Positions 17,995-26,972 of a stretch of 64,000 nucleotides of DNA are shown here, piece by piece. Within the stretch, counting starts at the first letter, position 1; every line of letters begins with the position of its first letter. Position numbers and translations under genes: made by a program. Source of the stretch: Nocardioides dongkuii (GTDB taxonomy: Bacteria > Actinomycetota > Actinomycetes > Propionibacteriales > Nocardioidaceae). The stretch lies in contig NZ_CP059903.1 of NCBI RefSeq assembly GCF_014127485.1, positions 3,346,001 through 3,410,000 on the forward strand. The letters run 5' to 3'. The notes below the pieces were generated by a model. The model saw nothing but the letters and a program-made list of their open reading frames with translations, searched no databases and was not told the DNA's origin.

Positions 17995-19154
17995 CCGAGA
18001 CTCCCTTCGACCGGCACCGAGTGGTACCCCCGCAACACGAACGTCCCCCGGCTCACCGGCTCCCCCGCCAGCGCGAGGTCGGGGAACCTGCCCCACAGCG
18101 CCGCGACCGACTCGGCCAGCTCCATCCGGGCCAGCGGCGCGCCCAGGCAGAAGTGCACGCCCACCCCGAAGGCGAGGTGCGGGTTCGCCGCCCGCGCGAC
18201 GTCGAAGTCGTCGGGGTCCTTGAAGACGGCCGGGTCGCGGTTGGCCGCCCCGAGCAGTGCCGCGATCTTCTGGCCCTTCTCGACGACCACGTCGCCGACC
18301 TCGACGTCCTCGGTGGCGGTGCGCTCGAAGAGCTGCAGCGCCGAGTCGAAGCGCAGCATCTCCTCCACGCACGCCGGTACGTCGGGCCCCGGGCGCAGCC
18401 CGCGCTGCAGCATGGAGACCAGGCCGTTGCCGAACACGTTGACCGAGGCCTCGTGGCCGGCGTTCAGCAGCAGCACGACGGCCGCGACCACCTCGTCCTC
18501 GGTCAGCTCCGTCGCCACCAGGTCGGTCACCAGGTCGTCGCCCGGGTGCGCGCGGCGGTGCGTGACCAGGTCGCGCACCAGCGCGGCGAAGTCGGTTGCG
18601 GCGCGGACGGCGGCGTCGACGACAGCCTCGGACGGCGCCGCCTCGTACATCCGCACGATCGCCTGCGACCAGTCCCGCAGCTCGGGGGCGTGCACCGCCG
18701 GGACGCCGAGCAGCTCGGCGATCACCAGCACCGGCAGCGGCTCGGCGTACTCGCCGACGACGTCGAAGCCCGCGGGGTCGACCTCGGCGAGCAGGCCCGC
18801 CGCGAGCTCGCGGACGCGCGGGCGCAGCCGCTCGACGTGACCGCGGCTGAACGCCGAGGCGACGGGACGCCGCAGCCGGGCGTGCTCCGGCGGCTCGTTC
18901 TCCATCATCTGGTTGCGGTGCAGCAGGTTGAACGGCTCGAGGTAGTCGAGCGGCTCCTTGTCGCGCCACAGCCGGCCGAGCCGGCGGTCGCGCTGCACCG
19001 CGCCGACGGTGGCGTGCGCGAAGGTGAGGTACATCCCCGACGCCTCGTGCCAGGCGACCCCGTGCCGCGCCCGCTCCTCGGCGAAGAACGGGTACGGGTC
19101 GGCGACGACCTCGGGGGCGGTCAGGTCAAGCGAGGTCGTCGGGACCGAAGGCAT
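17991..19154 (-). CDS. Cytochrome P450
   Basis: 387 residues. The heme loop FGVGVHFCLGAPLAR holds the axial cysteine, EEMLR is the ExxR helix and NAGHEASVN is the I-helix oxygen-binding region, with Glu-Ala-Ser in place of Glu/Asp-Thr. It resembles class I bacterial P450s that need a ferredoxin, and none is encoded nearby. It overlaps the end of cdd by 29 bases and the start of deoA by 4, so it is embedded in the nucleoside operon although no step there needs a monooxygenase. The substrate is unknown. Confidence 0.92.
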   Translation of the reverse strand: MPSVPTTSLDLTAPEVVADPYPFFAEERARHGVAWHEASGMYLTFAHATVGAVQRDRRLGRLWRDKEPLDYLEPFNLLHRNQMMENEPPEHARLRRPVASAFSRGHVERLRPRVRELAAGLLAEVDPAGFDVVGEYAEPLPVLVIAELLGVPAVHAPELRDWSQAIVRMYEAAPSEAVVDAAVRAATDFAALVRDLVTHRRAHPGDDLVTDLVATELTEDEVVAAVVLLLNAGHEASVNVFGNGLVSMLQRGLRPGPDVPACVEEMLRFDSALQLFERTATEDVEVGDVVVEKGQKIAALLGAANRDPAVFKDPDDFDVARAANPHLAFGVGVHFCLGAPLARMELAESVAALWGRFPDLALAGEPVSRGTFVLRGYHSVPVEGSLG

Positions 19155-19548
19155 CGGGCAGAACCTCTTTCATCGTCTTGAGACCGGAGACCGTCCAGCA
19201 CACCAGCGACGGGCCGCCGTTCTCCCAGAGCAGCTGGCGGCAGCGGCCGCACGGCATGATGATCTCCCCCGCGCCGTCGACGCACACGAAGTGGGTCAGC
19301 CGACCGCCACCGGTGAGGTGCAGCTGGGAGACCAGCCCGCACTCGGCGCACAGCGCCACGCCGTACGCCGCGTTCTCGACGTTGCAGCCGGTCACGGTCC
19401 GGCCGTCGTCGACGCGGGCCGCGGCGCCCACGCGGTACTGGGAGTACGGCGCGTAGGCGTGCTCCATCGCCGCGACCGCCTCCGCCTTGAGCGACTCCCA
19501 GTCGAAGTCCTCGGTGGTGTCCCCGGTGACGTCCTCGGCGACGCCCAC
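19126..19548 (-). CDS. cdd: Cytidine deaminase
   Basis: 140 residues from a GTG at 19548, whose G is also the last base of the upstream permease stop (TAGTG). The enzyme converts (deoxy)cytidine to (deoxy)uridine. The zinc site of the tetrameric type is seen in CNVENAAYGVALCAECG and MPCGRCRQLLWE. APYSQYRVGAA is the usual substrate loop. The product is the substrate for DeoA further down the operon. Its 3' end overlaps the P450 start. Confidence 0.94.
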   Translation of the reverse strand: MGVAEDVTGDTTEDFDWESLKAEAVAAMEHAYAPYSQYRVGAAARVDDGRTVTGCNVENAAYGVALCAECGLVSQLHLTGGGRLTHFVCVDGAGEIIMPCGRCRQLLWENGGPSLVCWTVSGLKTMKEVLPDAFGPDDLA

Positions 19549-20828
19549 TACCCGGCACTCCCCTTGCGGTAGACCTGTCCGTCGGCCGCCGGCATCCGTA
19601 GTCGTTGCGAGGCGAACGCGAGCACCAGGAGCGTGATGACGTAGGGCGTCATCGAGGAGAAGTCGCGCGGGACCTCGTCGATCGCGAAGTACAGCGCGCC
19701 CACCAAGGCGCCGACCCCGACGATCACCGCGCCGCTGACCGCCTGGCCCCGGCGCAGCTGCCAGACGCCGCCCGCGAGCGCGAGGACGGCGACCGCGAGC
19801 AGCAGCGCGTGCACGGACGTGCCGCCTTGCCGCAGCCCGAGGGTCTCGGTGTAGCCGAACAGGCCGGAGCCGGCGAGCAGCCCGCTGGGCCGCCAGTTGC
19901 CGAAGATCATCGCGGCGAGGCCGATGTAGCCGCGGCCGCCGGTCTGGCCGTCGCGGTAGTTCGAGGACGCCACCATCGCGAGGAAGCCGCCCGCGAGTCC
20001 CGCGAGCCCGCCGGAGATCAGCACCGCGGCGAACTTGTAGCGCATCACCTTGACGCCCAGCGACTCCGCGGCGGCCGGGCTCTCGCCGACCGAGCGCAGC
20101 CGGAGGCCGAAGGACGTCCGCCACAAGATGTACCAGGTCGCGACCAGCAGCAGCATCGCCACGATGACGAGCGAGGAGAGGTTGGTGCACAGCGCCCGCA
20201 GGATCGCGGCCACGTCGGCGACGAAGAAGATGTCGGTGTCCTCGACGTCCTTGAGCGCGTCGCTCAGTGGCCCGATCGTCACGGTGGGCACGTCGCCGAT
20301 CTTCGGCGACTGCGTCTGGCCGCCGCCGGGCAGACCGATGAAGGTCAGCGCGGCGAGGTACTGGACGGCGCCGAGCGCGATGATGTTGATCGCGACACCG
20401 GAGATGATGTGGTCGACCCCGAAGATGACGGTCGCGACGGCGTGCACGAGCCCGCCGAGCATGCCCATCAGGATCGCGCCGGCGACGCCGGCGTACGCCC
20501 CGTGGTGGTAGCCGAAGTACCCGGCACCCCAGGTGCCGAGGATCATCATCCCCTCGAGGCCGATGTTCACGACACCAGCCCGCTCGGACCAGAGGCCGCC
20601 CAGACCGGCCAGCATGATCGGGACGATCGCGATCAGCGCCGCGATGATGGTGCCGGAGGAGGTCAGGTCCTCGGCCCCGGTGATCACCCGCAGCAGCGAG
20701 AGCACCAGGACCACGCCGACGACGGCGAGCAGGACCCAGTACCGCGGCAGCTTGCGGCCGCGGCCGGCCTTCACGGTCTCGGTGCCCGTGCCGGCGGTCG
20801 TGCCGGAGGCGGTGGCGGGGACGCTCAT
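19548..20828 (-). CDS. Nucleoside ABC transporter permease (second permease)
   Basis: 426 residues from an ATG overlapping the stop of the other permease (ATGA). About ten hydrophobic helices are seen, with the N-terminal 25 residues polar. The segments GLGGLWSERAGVVNIGLEGMM and YIGLAAMIFGNWRP are hallmarks of the BPD_transp_2 permeases of BMP-type purine and pyrimidine nucleoside importers. It pairs with the permease at 20825-21946 and the ATPase at 21943. Salvage genes follow directly, which supports nucleoside as the substrate. Confidence 0.92.
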   Translation of the reverse strand: MSVPATASGTTAGTGTETVKAGRGRKLPRYWVLLAVVGVVLVLSLLRVITGAEDLTSSGTIIAALIAIVPIMLAGLGGLWSERAGVVNIGLEGMMILGTWGAGYFGYHHGAYAGVAGAILMGMLGGLVHAVATVIFGVDHIISGVAINIIALGAVQYLAALTFIGLPGGGQTQSPKIGDVPTVTIGPLSDALKDVEDTDIFFVADVAAILRALCTNLSSLVIVAMLLLVATWYILWRTSFGLRLRSVGESPAAAESLGVKVMRYKFAAVLISGGLAGLAGGFLAMVASSNYRDGQTGGRGYIGLAAMIFGNWRPSGLLAGSGLFGYTETLGLRQGGTSVHALLLAVAVLALAGGVWQLRRGQAVSGAVIVGVGALVGALYFAIDEVPRDFSSMTPYVITLLVLAFASQRLRMPAADGQVYRKGSAG

Positions 20829-21946
20829 ACCGAGGCCTCCTGGGCGTCGTGGCGGTCGGGGGAGGTCGGGTTCTCCAGCGCGCGGGCGACCTCACGCTGC
20901 TCGAGCCGGACGCCGTAGCGCCGGACCAGCTCGTAGGAGATCACCACGGTGAGCACGATGACGCCCTGGGTGATGGCGACGATGTCGGGCGAGACGCCGA
21001 CGAGGATCTGCAGCGGGTTGGACTGCTCGTCGAGGTAGGCGAAGAGCAGGGCGCCGACCGCGATGCCGATCGGGTTGTTGCGGCCGAGCAGGGCCACCGC
21101 GATCCCGGCGAAGCCGAGGCCGGACTGGAACGTCGAGCCGTAGGCGTAGGAGTCGCCGAACAGGATCGGGAGACCGACCAGGCCCGCGACCGCGCCGGAG
21201 ACCATCATGGCCGCGATCGTCATCCGCTTGACGTTGATGCCGCTCGCGACGGCGGCGGTGGTCGACTGGCCGGTGGCCCGCAGGTCGAAGCCGAACCGGG
21301 TGCGGTTGAGCACGAACCAGAACAGGAACCCGGCGGCGGCCGCGATCACGATGAAGCCGTAGATCTCGGACGTCGGCCCCTCGCCGATCGAGATGTTGGG
21401 GATCCGGCTGCCCTCGGGGATCTCGCGGGTGCCGATCTCGTTGCTGCCCTCCTCGCGCACGGCCAGCTTGCGCAGCAGGTACGCGACCAGGCCGGTGGCG
21501 ATGAAGTTGAGCATGATCGTGGAGATCACCTCGCTGACGCCGCGGGAGGCGCGCAGCACGCCCGCGATGCCCGCCCACAGGGCGCCGACGGCCATCGCGC
21601 AGACGATCGCGAACGCGGTGTTGAGGTAGCCCGGGAGCCAGGCCTCGCCGGCGACCACGGCGGCGGTGAACGCCGCGACGCGGTACTGGCCGTCGACGCC
21701 GATGTTGAACAGGTTCATCCGGAAGGCGACGGCGACGGCGAGGCCGGAGAGGTAGAGCACCGTCGCGTTCTTGATGATGTTGGCGACGTTGCGCTCCTCC
21801 GGCACCGAGAGGATCGAGCTCCACACCTCGCCGACCGGGTCACCGGCGACGATGAGCACGAGGCTGGTGATCGCGAACGCCGCGACGAGCGCCAGCACCG
21901 GTGCGGCCAGCGCCAGCGCGAGCCGGATCATGCGGGCCCTGGTCAT
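20825..21946 (-). CDS. Nucleoside ABC transporter permease (first permease)
   Basis: 373 residues from the ATG at 21946, overlapping the ATPase stop (ATGA). It has eight to ten transmembrane segments. The motifs FRMNLFNIGVDGQY and FAGIAVALLGRNNPIGI are typical of the BPD_transp_2 family that works with BMP lipoproteins. All genes from the ATPase to deoA overlap, so they are made in a fixed order from one mRNA. Confidence 0.92.
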   Translation of the reverse strand: MTRARMIRLALALAAPVLALVAAFAITSLVLIVAGDPVGEVWSSILSVPEERNVANIIKNATVLYLSGLAVAVAFRMNLFNIGVDGQYRVAAFTAAVVAGEAWLPGYLNTAFAIVCAMAVGALWAGIAGVLRASRGVSEVISTIMLNFIATGLVAYLLRKLAVREEGSNEIGTREIPEGSRIPNISIGEGPTSEIYGFIVIAAAAGFLFWFVLNRTRFGFDLRATGQSTTAAVASGINVKRMTIAAMMVSGAVAGLVGLPILFGDSYAYGSTFQSGLGFAGIAVALLGRNNPIGIAVGALLFAYLDEQSNPLQILVGVSPDIVAITQGVIVLTVVISYELVRRYGVRLEQREVARALENPTSPDRHDAQEASV

Positions 21947-23466
21947 GCGACCTCCCCTTCCTGGGTGGCGCCGGTCATCGCGGAGCCGAGCTGCTCGGGG
22001 GTGACCGAGGCGGGGTCGAAGGACGAGACCAGCCGTCCGCGGAGGATCACCTGGATGGTGTCGGAGAGGCCGATCAGCTCGTCGAGGTCGGCCGAGATCA
22101 GCAGCACCGCGAGGCCGGCGCGGCGGGCGTTCTTGATGTGGTCCCAGATGGCGGCCTGCGCGCCGACGTCGACGCCGCGCGTCGGGTGCGCCGCGATCAG
22201 CAGCACCGGGTCGCCGCTCATCTCGCGCCCCACGATCAGCTTCTGCTGGTTGCCGCCGGACAGCGCCCGGGCGAGGACGTCGGGCCCGGGCGTGCGGACG
22301 TCGTACGCGCCGATGATCCGCTCGGTGTCGGCGCGGGCGCCGCGCTTGTCGATCAGGCCGCGCTTGCTGCTGGGCGGCCGCCCCTGGTGGCCCAGGACCC
22401 GGTTCTCCCAGAGCGGGGCGTCGAGGAGCAGGCCGTGGCGGTGCCGGTCCTCGGGGATGTAGCCGATGCCGCTCTCGCGCCGGTCCCGGGTGGAGGCGTG
22501 GGAGATGTCGCGGCCGGCGAGCACGACCGTGCCGCCGACCCCGGGACGCATGCCCATGATCGCCTCGACGAGCTCGGCCTGGCCGTTGCCCTCGACGCCG
22601 GCGATGCCGAGCACCTCGCCCTTGTGGATGTCGAAGGAGACGTCGTCGAGCACGGCACGGCCGGTGCCGCCGGACAGGTGGAGGCCCCGCACGGAGAGCA
22701 GCACCTCGTCGGTGACCGTGGAGGTCTCGGTGCTGGGCGAGGGCAGCTCGGAGCCGACCATCAGCTCGGCCAGCTGCCGGGCGGTGACCCCCGTCGGCTC
22801 GACCGTGGCGACGGTGGTGCCGCGGCGGACGACGGTGATCTCGTCGGCGACGGAGAGCACCTCGTCGAGCTTGTGGGAGATGAAGATGACGCAGAGGCCC
22901 TCGGCCTTGAGCTCGCGCAGGTTGCCGAACAGCTCGTCGACCTCCTGGGGCACCAGCACCGCGGTGGGCTCGTCGAGGATGATGATCCGGGCGCCGCGGT
23001 AGAGGACCTTGAGGATCTCGACCCGCTGGCGGGCACCGACGCCGAGGTCCTCGACGAGGCGGTCGGGCTCGATGCCGAGGCCGTACTGGTCGGAGATCTT
23101 GCGGATCTCGGCCCGGGCGCCGGCGCCGATCCCGTGCAGCTTCTCCGCGCCGAGGACGACGTTCTCGAGGACCGTGAGGTTGTCGGCCAGCATGAAGTGC
23201 TGGAAGACCATCCCGACGCCGTGGCGGATCGCGTCGGCCGGCGAGGAGAGCGTGACCTCGGTGCCGTCGATCTCGATGGTGCCGGAGTCGGGGGCCTGCA
23301 CGCCGTACAGGATCTTCATCAGCGTGGACTTGCCGGCACCGTTCTCCCCGACGATCGCGTGGATGGTGCCGCGCTGGACGTCGATGTCGATGTCGTGGTT
23401 GGCGATCACGCCGGGGAAGCGCTTGCCGATCCCGCGCAGGCGGACGGCGGGAGCGGGGTGGGACAC
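21943..23466 (-). CDS. Nucleoside ABC transporter ATP-binding protein (two ATPase domains)
   Basis: 507 residues from a GTG at 23466; a cctcct on the plus strand at 23477-23482 gives an AGGAGG ribosome site about 10 nt upstream. It is the usual duplicated ATPase of sugar/nucleoside importers. Domain 1 has Walker A GENGAGKST and Walker B IIILDEPTAVL. Domain 2 has a degenerate P-loop (GVEGNGQAE) and the signature LSGGNQQKLIVGRE. It energises the two permeases encoded downstream. A strong stem-loop separates it from the BMP lipoprotein gene. Confidence 0.94.
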   Translation of the reverse strand: MSHPAPAVRLRGIGKRFPGVIANHDIDIDVQRGTIHAIVGENGAGKSTLMKILYGVQAPDSGTIEIDGTEVTLSSPADAIRHGVGMVFQHFMLADNLTVLENVVLGAEKLHGIGAGARAEIRKISDQYGLGIEPDRLVEDLGVGARQRVEILKVLYRGARIIILDEPTAVLVPQEVDELFGNLRELKAEGLCVIFISHKLDEVLSVADEITVVRRGTTVATVEPTGVTARQLAELMVGSELPSPSTETSTVTDEVLLSVRGLHLSGGTGRAVLDDVSFDIHKGEVLGIAGVEGNGQAELVEAIMGMRPGVGGTVVLAGRDISHASTRDRRESGIGYIPEDRHRHGLLLDAPLWENRVLGHQGRPPSSKRGLIDKRGARADTERIIGAYDVRTPGPDVLARALSGGNQQKLIVGREMSGDPVLLIAAHPTRGVDVGAQAAIWDHIKNARRAGLAVLLISADLDELIGLSDTIQVILRGRLVSSFDPASVTPEQLGSAMTGATQEGEVA

Positions 23467-23527
23467 GGCGCGGTGACCTCCTGGGACGGCGGGTTCCGGG
23501 AGAGGCTACTCGCCCGGGACGTGAGAC

Positions 23528-23566
23528 GGGACCGCGGGCACACGCTCGTGGCGTGCCCGCGGTCCC
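23528..23566 (-). terminator. Intercistronic stem-loop between BMP lipoprotein and ATPase genes
   Basis: Two perfect 14-base arms (23528-23541 and 23553-23566; GGGACCGCGGGCAC and its complement) flank an 11-base loop. It lies 28 bases after the stop of the lipoprotein gene in the direction of transcription. There is no T-tract. It may be a partial terminator or an mRNA-stabilising hairpin that lets the binding protein be made in excess over the membrane components. Confidence 0.65.
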
Positions 23567-23594
23567 GGTGCTGCAGGGTGCTGCTGGGACTCGA

Positions 23595-24647
23595 TCAGGG
23601 AGCGGTCGGGACCGTGATCTCGCCGTCGATGATCTGCTGCTTGTACTCGTCGAGGTCGGCCTTGATGTCGTCGACCTTGCCGCCGCTCTCGGAGTAGCCC
23701 ACACCGTCGACCGAGAGGTCGTAGGTGGTGACGCCGGCCGGGAAGGTGCCGTCCGCGACCTCGGAGAGGTACTCGTAGACCGCGACGTCCACGTTCTTGA
23801 GCATCGAGGTCAGGATGACGTCCTGGAGGGACGGCTCCGCGGTGTTGTACTGGTCGGAGTCGACCCCGATCGCCATCGCGCCGGCCTCGGAGGCCGCCTC
23901 GAAGACGCCGCCACCGGAACCACCGGCAGCGTGGTAGACGATGTCGGCACCGTTCTGGAACATGCCCTCGGCCGCGGTCTTGCCCTTGGCCGGGTCGTTG
24001 AAGCCGGAGAAGTCGGGGACCTGGGTCAGGTAGGTCGACTGGACCTCGATCTCCGGGTCGACGGCCTTGGCACCGGCGGTGTAGCCGGCCTCGAACTTCT
24101 GGATGAGCGGGGTCTCGACGCCGCCGACGAAGCCGACGTTGCCGGTCTCCGACTTCATGGCCGCGGCCGCACCGGCGAGGAACGAGCCCTGCTCCTCGGC
24201 GAAGACCAGGCTCGCGACGTTCTCGGCGTCGGCGAGGCTGGAGTCGTCGATGATCGCGAAGTGGACGTCGGGGTACTCCTCGGAGACCTTGCCGACCGAG
24301 GCCGCGTAGGCGAAGCCGACGGCGATGATCGGGTCGTAGCCCGCCTCGGCGAAGGTGCGCAGGCGCTCCTCGCGAGCCGTCTCGGGCTCGCCGTCCTCGG
24401 CCTCGGACTCCTGGGACTTCATGCCGAACTCCTCGACCGCCTGGTCGAGGCCCTTGGCGGCGGAGTCGTTGAACGACTGGTCGCCCCGGCCACCCACGTC
24501 GTAGGCCATGCCGACCTTGATGTCGGACTTGCTCGTGTTCTCGCCGCTCGGCTCGTCGCTGCCCTCGTCATCGCTCCCGCACGCGGTGACCGCGAGCGAG
24601 AGGATGCCGGCGGTCAGCAGTGCTGCCAGCTTGTTGCTGCGTCGCAA
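23595..24647 (-). CDS. BMP-family nucleoside-binding lipoprotein (PnrA-like)
   Basis: 350 residues from a TTG start at 24647, chosen because an AAGGAGG ribosome site (cctcctt on the plus strand at 24652-24658) lies 4 nt before it and the signal peptide starts there. The lipobox is VTAC at residue about 23. The mature protein has the BMP/PnrA fold: DVGGRGDQSFNDSA at the start, IIAVGFAYA, IDDSSLADAENVASLVFAEEQGSFLAG, GFVGGVETPLIQKFEAGY and YHAAGGSGGGVFEAA. It catches nucleosides outside the membrane for the downstream transporter. It is the first gene of the operon ending in deoA. Confidence 0.93.
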   Translation of the reverse strand: MRRSNKLAALLTAGILSLAVTACGSDDEGSDEPSGENTSKSDIKVGMAYDVGGRGDQSFNDSAAKGLDQAVEEFGMKSQESEAEDGEPETAREERLRTFAEAGYDPIIAVGFAYAASVGKVSEEYPDVHFAIIDDSSLADAENVASLVFAEEQGSFLAGAAAAMKSETGNVGFVGGVETPLIQKFEAGYTAGAKAVDPEIEVQSTYLTQVPDFSGFNDPAKGKTAAEGMFQNGADIVYHAAGGSGGGVFEAASEAGAMAIGVDSDQYNTAEPSLQDVILTSMLKNVDVAVYEYLSEVADGTFPAGVTTYDLSVDGVGYSESGGKVDDIKADLDEYKQQIIDGEITVPTAP

Positions 24648-24694
24648 GACGCCTCCTTGGTTGCTGATGGCTCCCACCCCCGGTCGGGCGCGAA

Positions 24695-24712
24695 CCCCCT
24701 GACCTTAGGGGG
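24695..24712 (-). promoter_or_regulatory. Promoter -10 box inside a small inverted repeat, upstream of the BMP gene
   Basis: On the minus strand TAAGGT (24702-24707) is a good -10 box, giving a 5' leader of about 47 bases before the TTG start. It lies inside a perfect 6-base inverted repeat (CCCCCT, 6-base spacer, AGGGGG), which could be a repressor site for the nucleoside operon. That operator role is inferred. No clear -35 box is seen. Confidence 0.45.
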
Positions 24713-24772
24713 CACCGCGATCCTCGGCACCGGGCGTGACGAAGTTGTGACCTTCCTGTGGCCCAGGGAGGG

Positions 24773-25963
24773 TCAGGCCTCGCGGAGCGCGAGCACCGCG
24801 GCCCCGGCCAGCAGCCGGGCGCCGATGGCGATCGCCCGCTCGTCGATGCGCAGGTTCCCCTGGTGCAGGTCGTACGTCGTGCCGCCCGGCGTGCGCGTGC
24901 CGAGCCGCATCATCGCCCCCGGCACCTGGTCGAGGTACCAGCCGAAGTCCTCGCCGCCGAGGCTCTGCGGCGCGACGACCTGGCCCCGGTCGCCGAGCGC
25001 GTCGAGCACGGACTGCGCCAGGATCCGGTTCGAGACCGACTCGTTGACCACCGGGGGCACCCCGCGCTGGTAGTCGACGTGGGCGCGCACGCCGTACGGC
25101 CGGACGATCTCGTGGACGACCTCGCGCACCAGCTTCTCGCAGTCCGCCCAGGCCACCGCGTCGAGGATCCGGACGGTGCCGGAGAGCGAGCCGTGGTCGG
25201 GGATGACGTTGGGCGCCGCGCCGGCGCGCACGATCCCCCACACCACGCTGACGCCCGCCCGGGGGTCCATCCGCCGCGACAGGACGGCGGGGAGCTCGGT
25301 GGTGACCTTGGCGAGGGCGAAGGTGAGGTCGCCGGTGAGGTGCGGGCGGGAGGTGTGCCCGCCACTGCCCTCCAGGCGGACCTCGACCCGGTCGGCGGCG
25401 CTGGTGAGCGGGCCGAGGCGCAGCCCGACCCGGCCGACGTCGACGCCCGGGTCGCAGTGCAGAGCGAAGATCCGCTCGACGTCGTCGAGGTAGCCGAGCT
25501 TCATCAGGTGCACCGCTCCCCCGGGCATGACCTCCTCGGCGGGCTGGAAGAACAGCCGCACCCGGCCCGGGAGCCGGCCGCGGCGGCTCGCCTCGGTCAG
25601 CGCGAGCGCGGCGCCCACCAGGGCGGTGGTGTGCACGTCGTGGCCGCAGGCGTGGGCGACGCCCGGCGTCACGCTGCGCCACGGGTCGTCGGTGGCGTCC
25701 TGCACGGGCAGCGCGTCGATGTCGGCGCGCAGGCCGACGACGCGGTCGCCGGTGCCGAGCTCGGCCACCAGGCCGGTGCGGGGCAGCCGGGTGACCCGCC
25801 AGCCGATCTCCTCGAGGCGGCGCGCGACCACGTCCGTGGTGCGGGTCTCGGCCCAGGAGAGCTCGGGGTGGGCGTGCAGGTCGCGCCGCAGGCCGACCAG
25901 CTCGGCCTCGTGCGTGTCCACGACGCCGGCCAGGAGCGAGGGGAGGGAGTCGTCGAGGGCCAT
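24773..25963 (-). CDS. M20-family amidohydrolase
   Basis: 396 residues from the ATG at 25963; a GTG directly before it could also start translation, and TAACCT (minus strand, 25972-25977) is the likely -10 box. The family uses two metal ions to hydrolyse N-acyl amino acids or related amides. LRRDLHAHPELSW, GLRADIDALPVQ, CGHDVHTTALVGAA, QPAEEVMPGGAVHLMK and the GSGGHTSRPH dimerisation loop are all present. The closest types are hippurate/N-acyl-amino-acid hydrolases. Genome position near the mutase operon gives no clue to the substrate. Confidence 0.92.
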   Translation of the reverse strand: MALDDSLPSLLAGVVDTHEAELVGLRRDLHAHPELSWAETRTTDVVARRLEEIGWRVTRLPRTGLVAELGTGDRVVGLRADIDALPVQDATDDPWRSVTPGVAHACGHDVHTTALVGAALALTEASRRGRLPGRVRLFFQPAEEVMPGGAVHLMKLGYLDDVERIFALHCDPGVDVGRVGLRLGPLTSAADRVEVRLEGSGGHTSRPHLTGDLTFALAKVTTELPAVLSRRMDPRAGVSVVWGIVRAGAAPNVIPDHGSLSGTVRILDAVAWADCEKLVREVVHEIVRPYGVRAHVDYQRGVPPVVNESVSNRILAQSVLDALGDRGQVVAPQSLGGEDFGWYLDQVPGAMMRLGTRTPGGTTYDLHQGNLRIDERAIAIGARLLAGAAVLALREA

Positions 25964-25979
25964 CACCCCCGAGGTTAGT

Positions 25980-26972
25980 TCACCGGGCGTCGTACGCCGC
26001 GAGGACCTGGTCGGCGGCGACCGGCGCCGGCAGCTCGCCGGCCAGCACCTGCTCGCGCACCCGGTCGCGGATCGCACGCACGCCGGGCGAGTGCCGCAGC
26101 CGCTGGTCCAGCTCGTCGCGCACCAGCGCCCAGGTGAAGTCCAGCTGCTGGCGCGCCCGCTTCGCGGCCAGGCCGTCGGCGCCGAGGTGGTCGCGGTGCG
26201 CCAGCACCCGGTCCCACAGGTCCGCCACGCCGACGTCGGTGAGGCCGGAGCAGGTGACGACGGGCGGCGCCCACTCGTCCTTGCCCCGGACCAGCCGGAG
26301 CGCGCCGGCGAGCTCGCGCGCCGCGGAGCGGGCCTCCTGCTCGCGGTCGCCGTCGGCCTTGTTGACCGCGACCACGTCGGCGATCTCCAGGATGCCCTTC
26401 TTGATGCCCTGGAGCTGGTCGCCGGTGCGGGCCAGGGTGAGGAAGAGGAAGGTGTCGACCATCCCGGCGACGGTGACCTCGGACTGCCCGACGCCGACGG
26501 TCTCGACCAGCACCACGTCGTACGCCGCGGACTCGAGGACCGCCATCGCCTGGACGGTCGCCCGCGCGACACCGCCGAGGGTGCCCGCGCTCGGGGAGGG
26601 GCGGATGAACGCGCCCGGGTCGACGCTGAGCCGGGCCATCCGGGTCTTGTCACCGAGCACCGAGCCGCCGGTGCGCACGCTCGAGGGGTCGACGGCGAGG
26701 ACGCCGACCCGGTGGCCGGCCGCGGTCAGCCGGCCGCCGAGGGCCTCGATGAACGTCGACTTGCCGACGCCGGGCACGCCGGAGATGCCGACCCGGACCG
26801 CCGGTGAGCGCACGCCGGCGCCCCCGCCCTCGGCGAGCCGGGTCAGCAGGTCGCGGGCCAGCTCGCGGTGCTGCGGACGGGAGGACTCCACGAGCGTGAT
26901 CGCCCGCGAGACCGACGCGCGCCGGCCCTCGCGGATGCCCTCGAGGAGGGCGTCGACGTCAGGAGCCGGCAT
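25980..26972 (-). CDS. meaB: MeaB/ArgK GTPase, methylmalonyl-CoA mutase chaperone
   Basis: 330 residues from the ATG at 26972, overlapping the mutB end by 14 bases. It protects methylmalonyl-CoA mutase and gates cobalamin loading using GTP. The P-loop GVPGVGKST is at about residue 65, [19 protein letters not shown] is the switch region, [11 protein letters not shown] contains the Walker B-like aspartate position and NKADGD is the guanine-specificity motif. Its overlap with the mutase genes is the standard arrangement and makes the assignment secure. Confidence 0.95.
   Translation of the reverse strand: MPAPDVDALLEGIREGRRASVSRAITLVESSRPQHRELARDLLTRLAEGGGAGVRSPAVRVGISGVPGVGKSTFIEALGGRLTAAGHRVGVLAVDPSSVRTGGSVLGDKTRMARLSVDPGAFIRPSPSAGTLGGVARATVQAMAVLESAAYDVVLVETVGVGQSEVTVAGMVDTFLFLTLARTGDQLQGIKKGILEIADVVAVNKADGDREQEARSAARELAGALRLVRGKDEWAPPVVTCSGLTDVGVADLWDRVLAHRDHLGADGLAAKRARQQLDFTWALVRDELDQRLRHSPGVRAIRDRVREQVLAGELPAPVAADQVLAAYDAR

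Noticed and set aside
17991..18969. A longer deoA with extra N-terminal residues reading through the P450 region
   Set aside because: The extra sequence is an Arg/Ala-rich frame opposite to nothing in the family; the ATG at 17994 begins exactly at the conserved N-terminus.
24695..24712. A terminator formed by the CCCCCT/AGGGGG inverted repeat
   Set aside because: It lies upstream of the BMP gene in a promoter position, has a short stem and no T-run.
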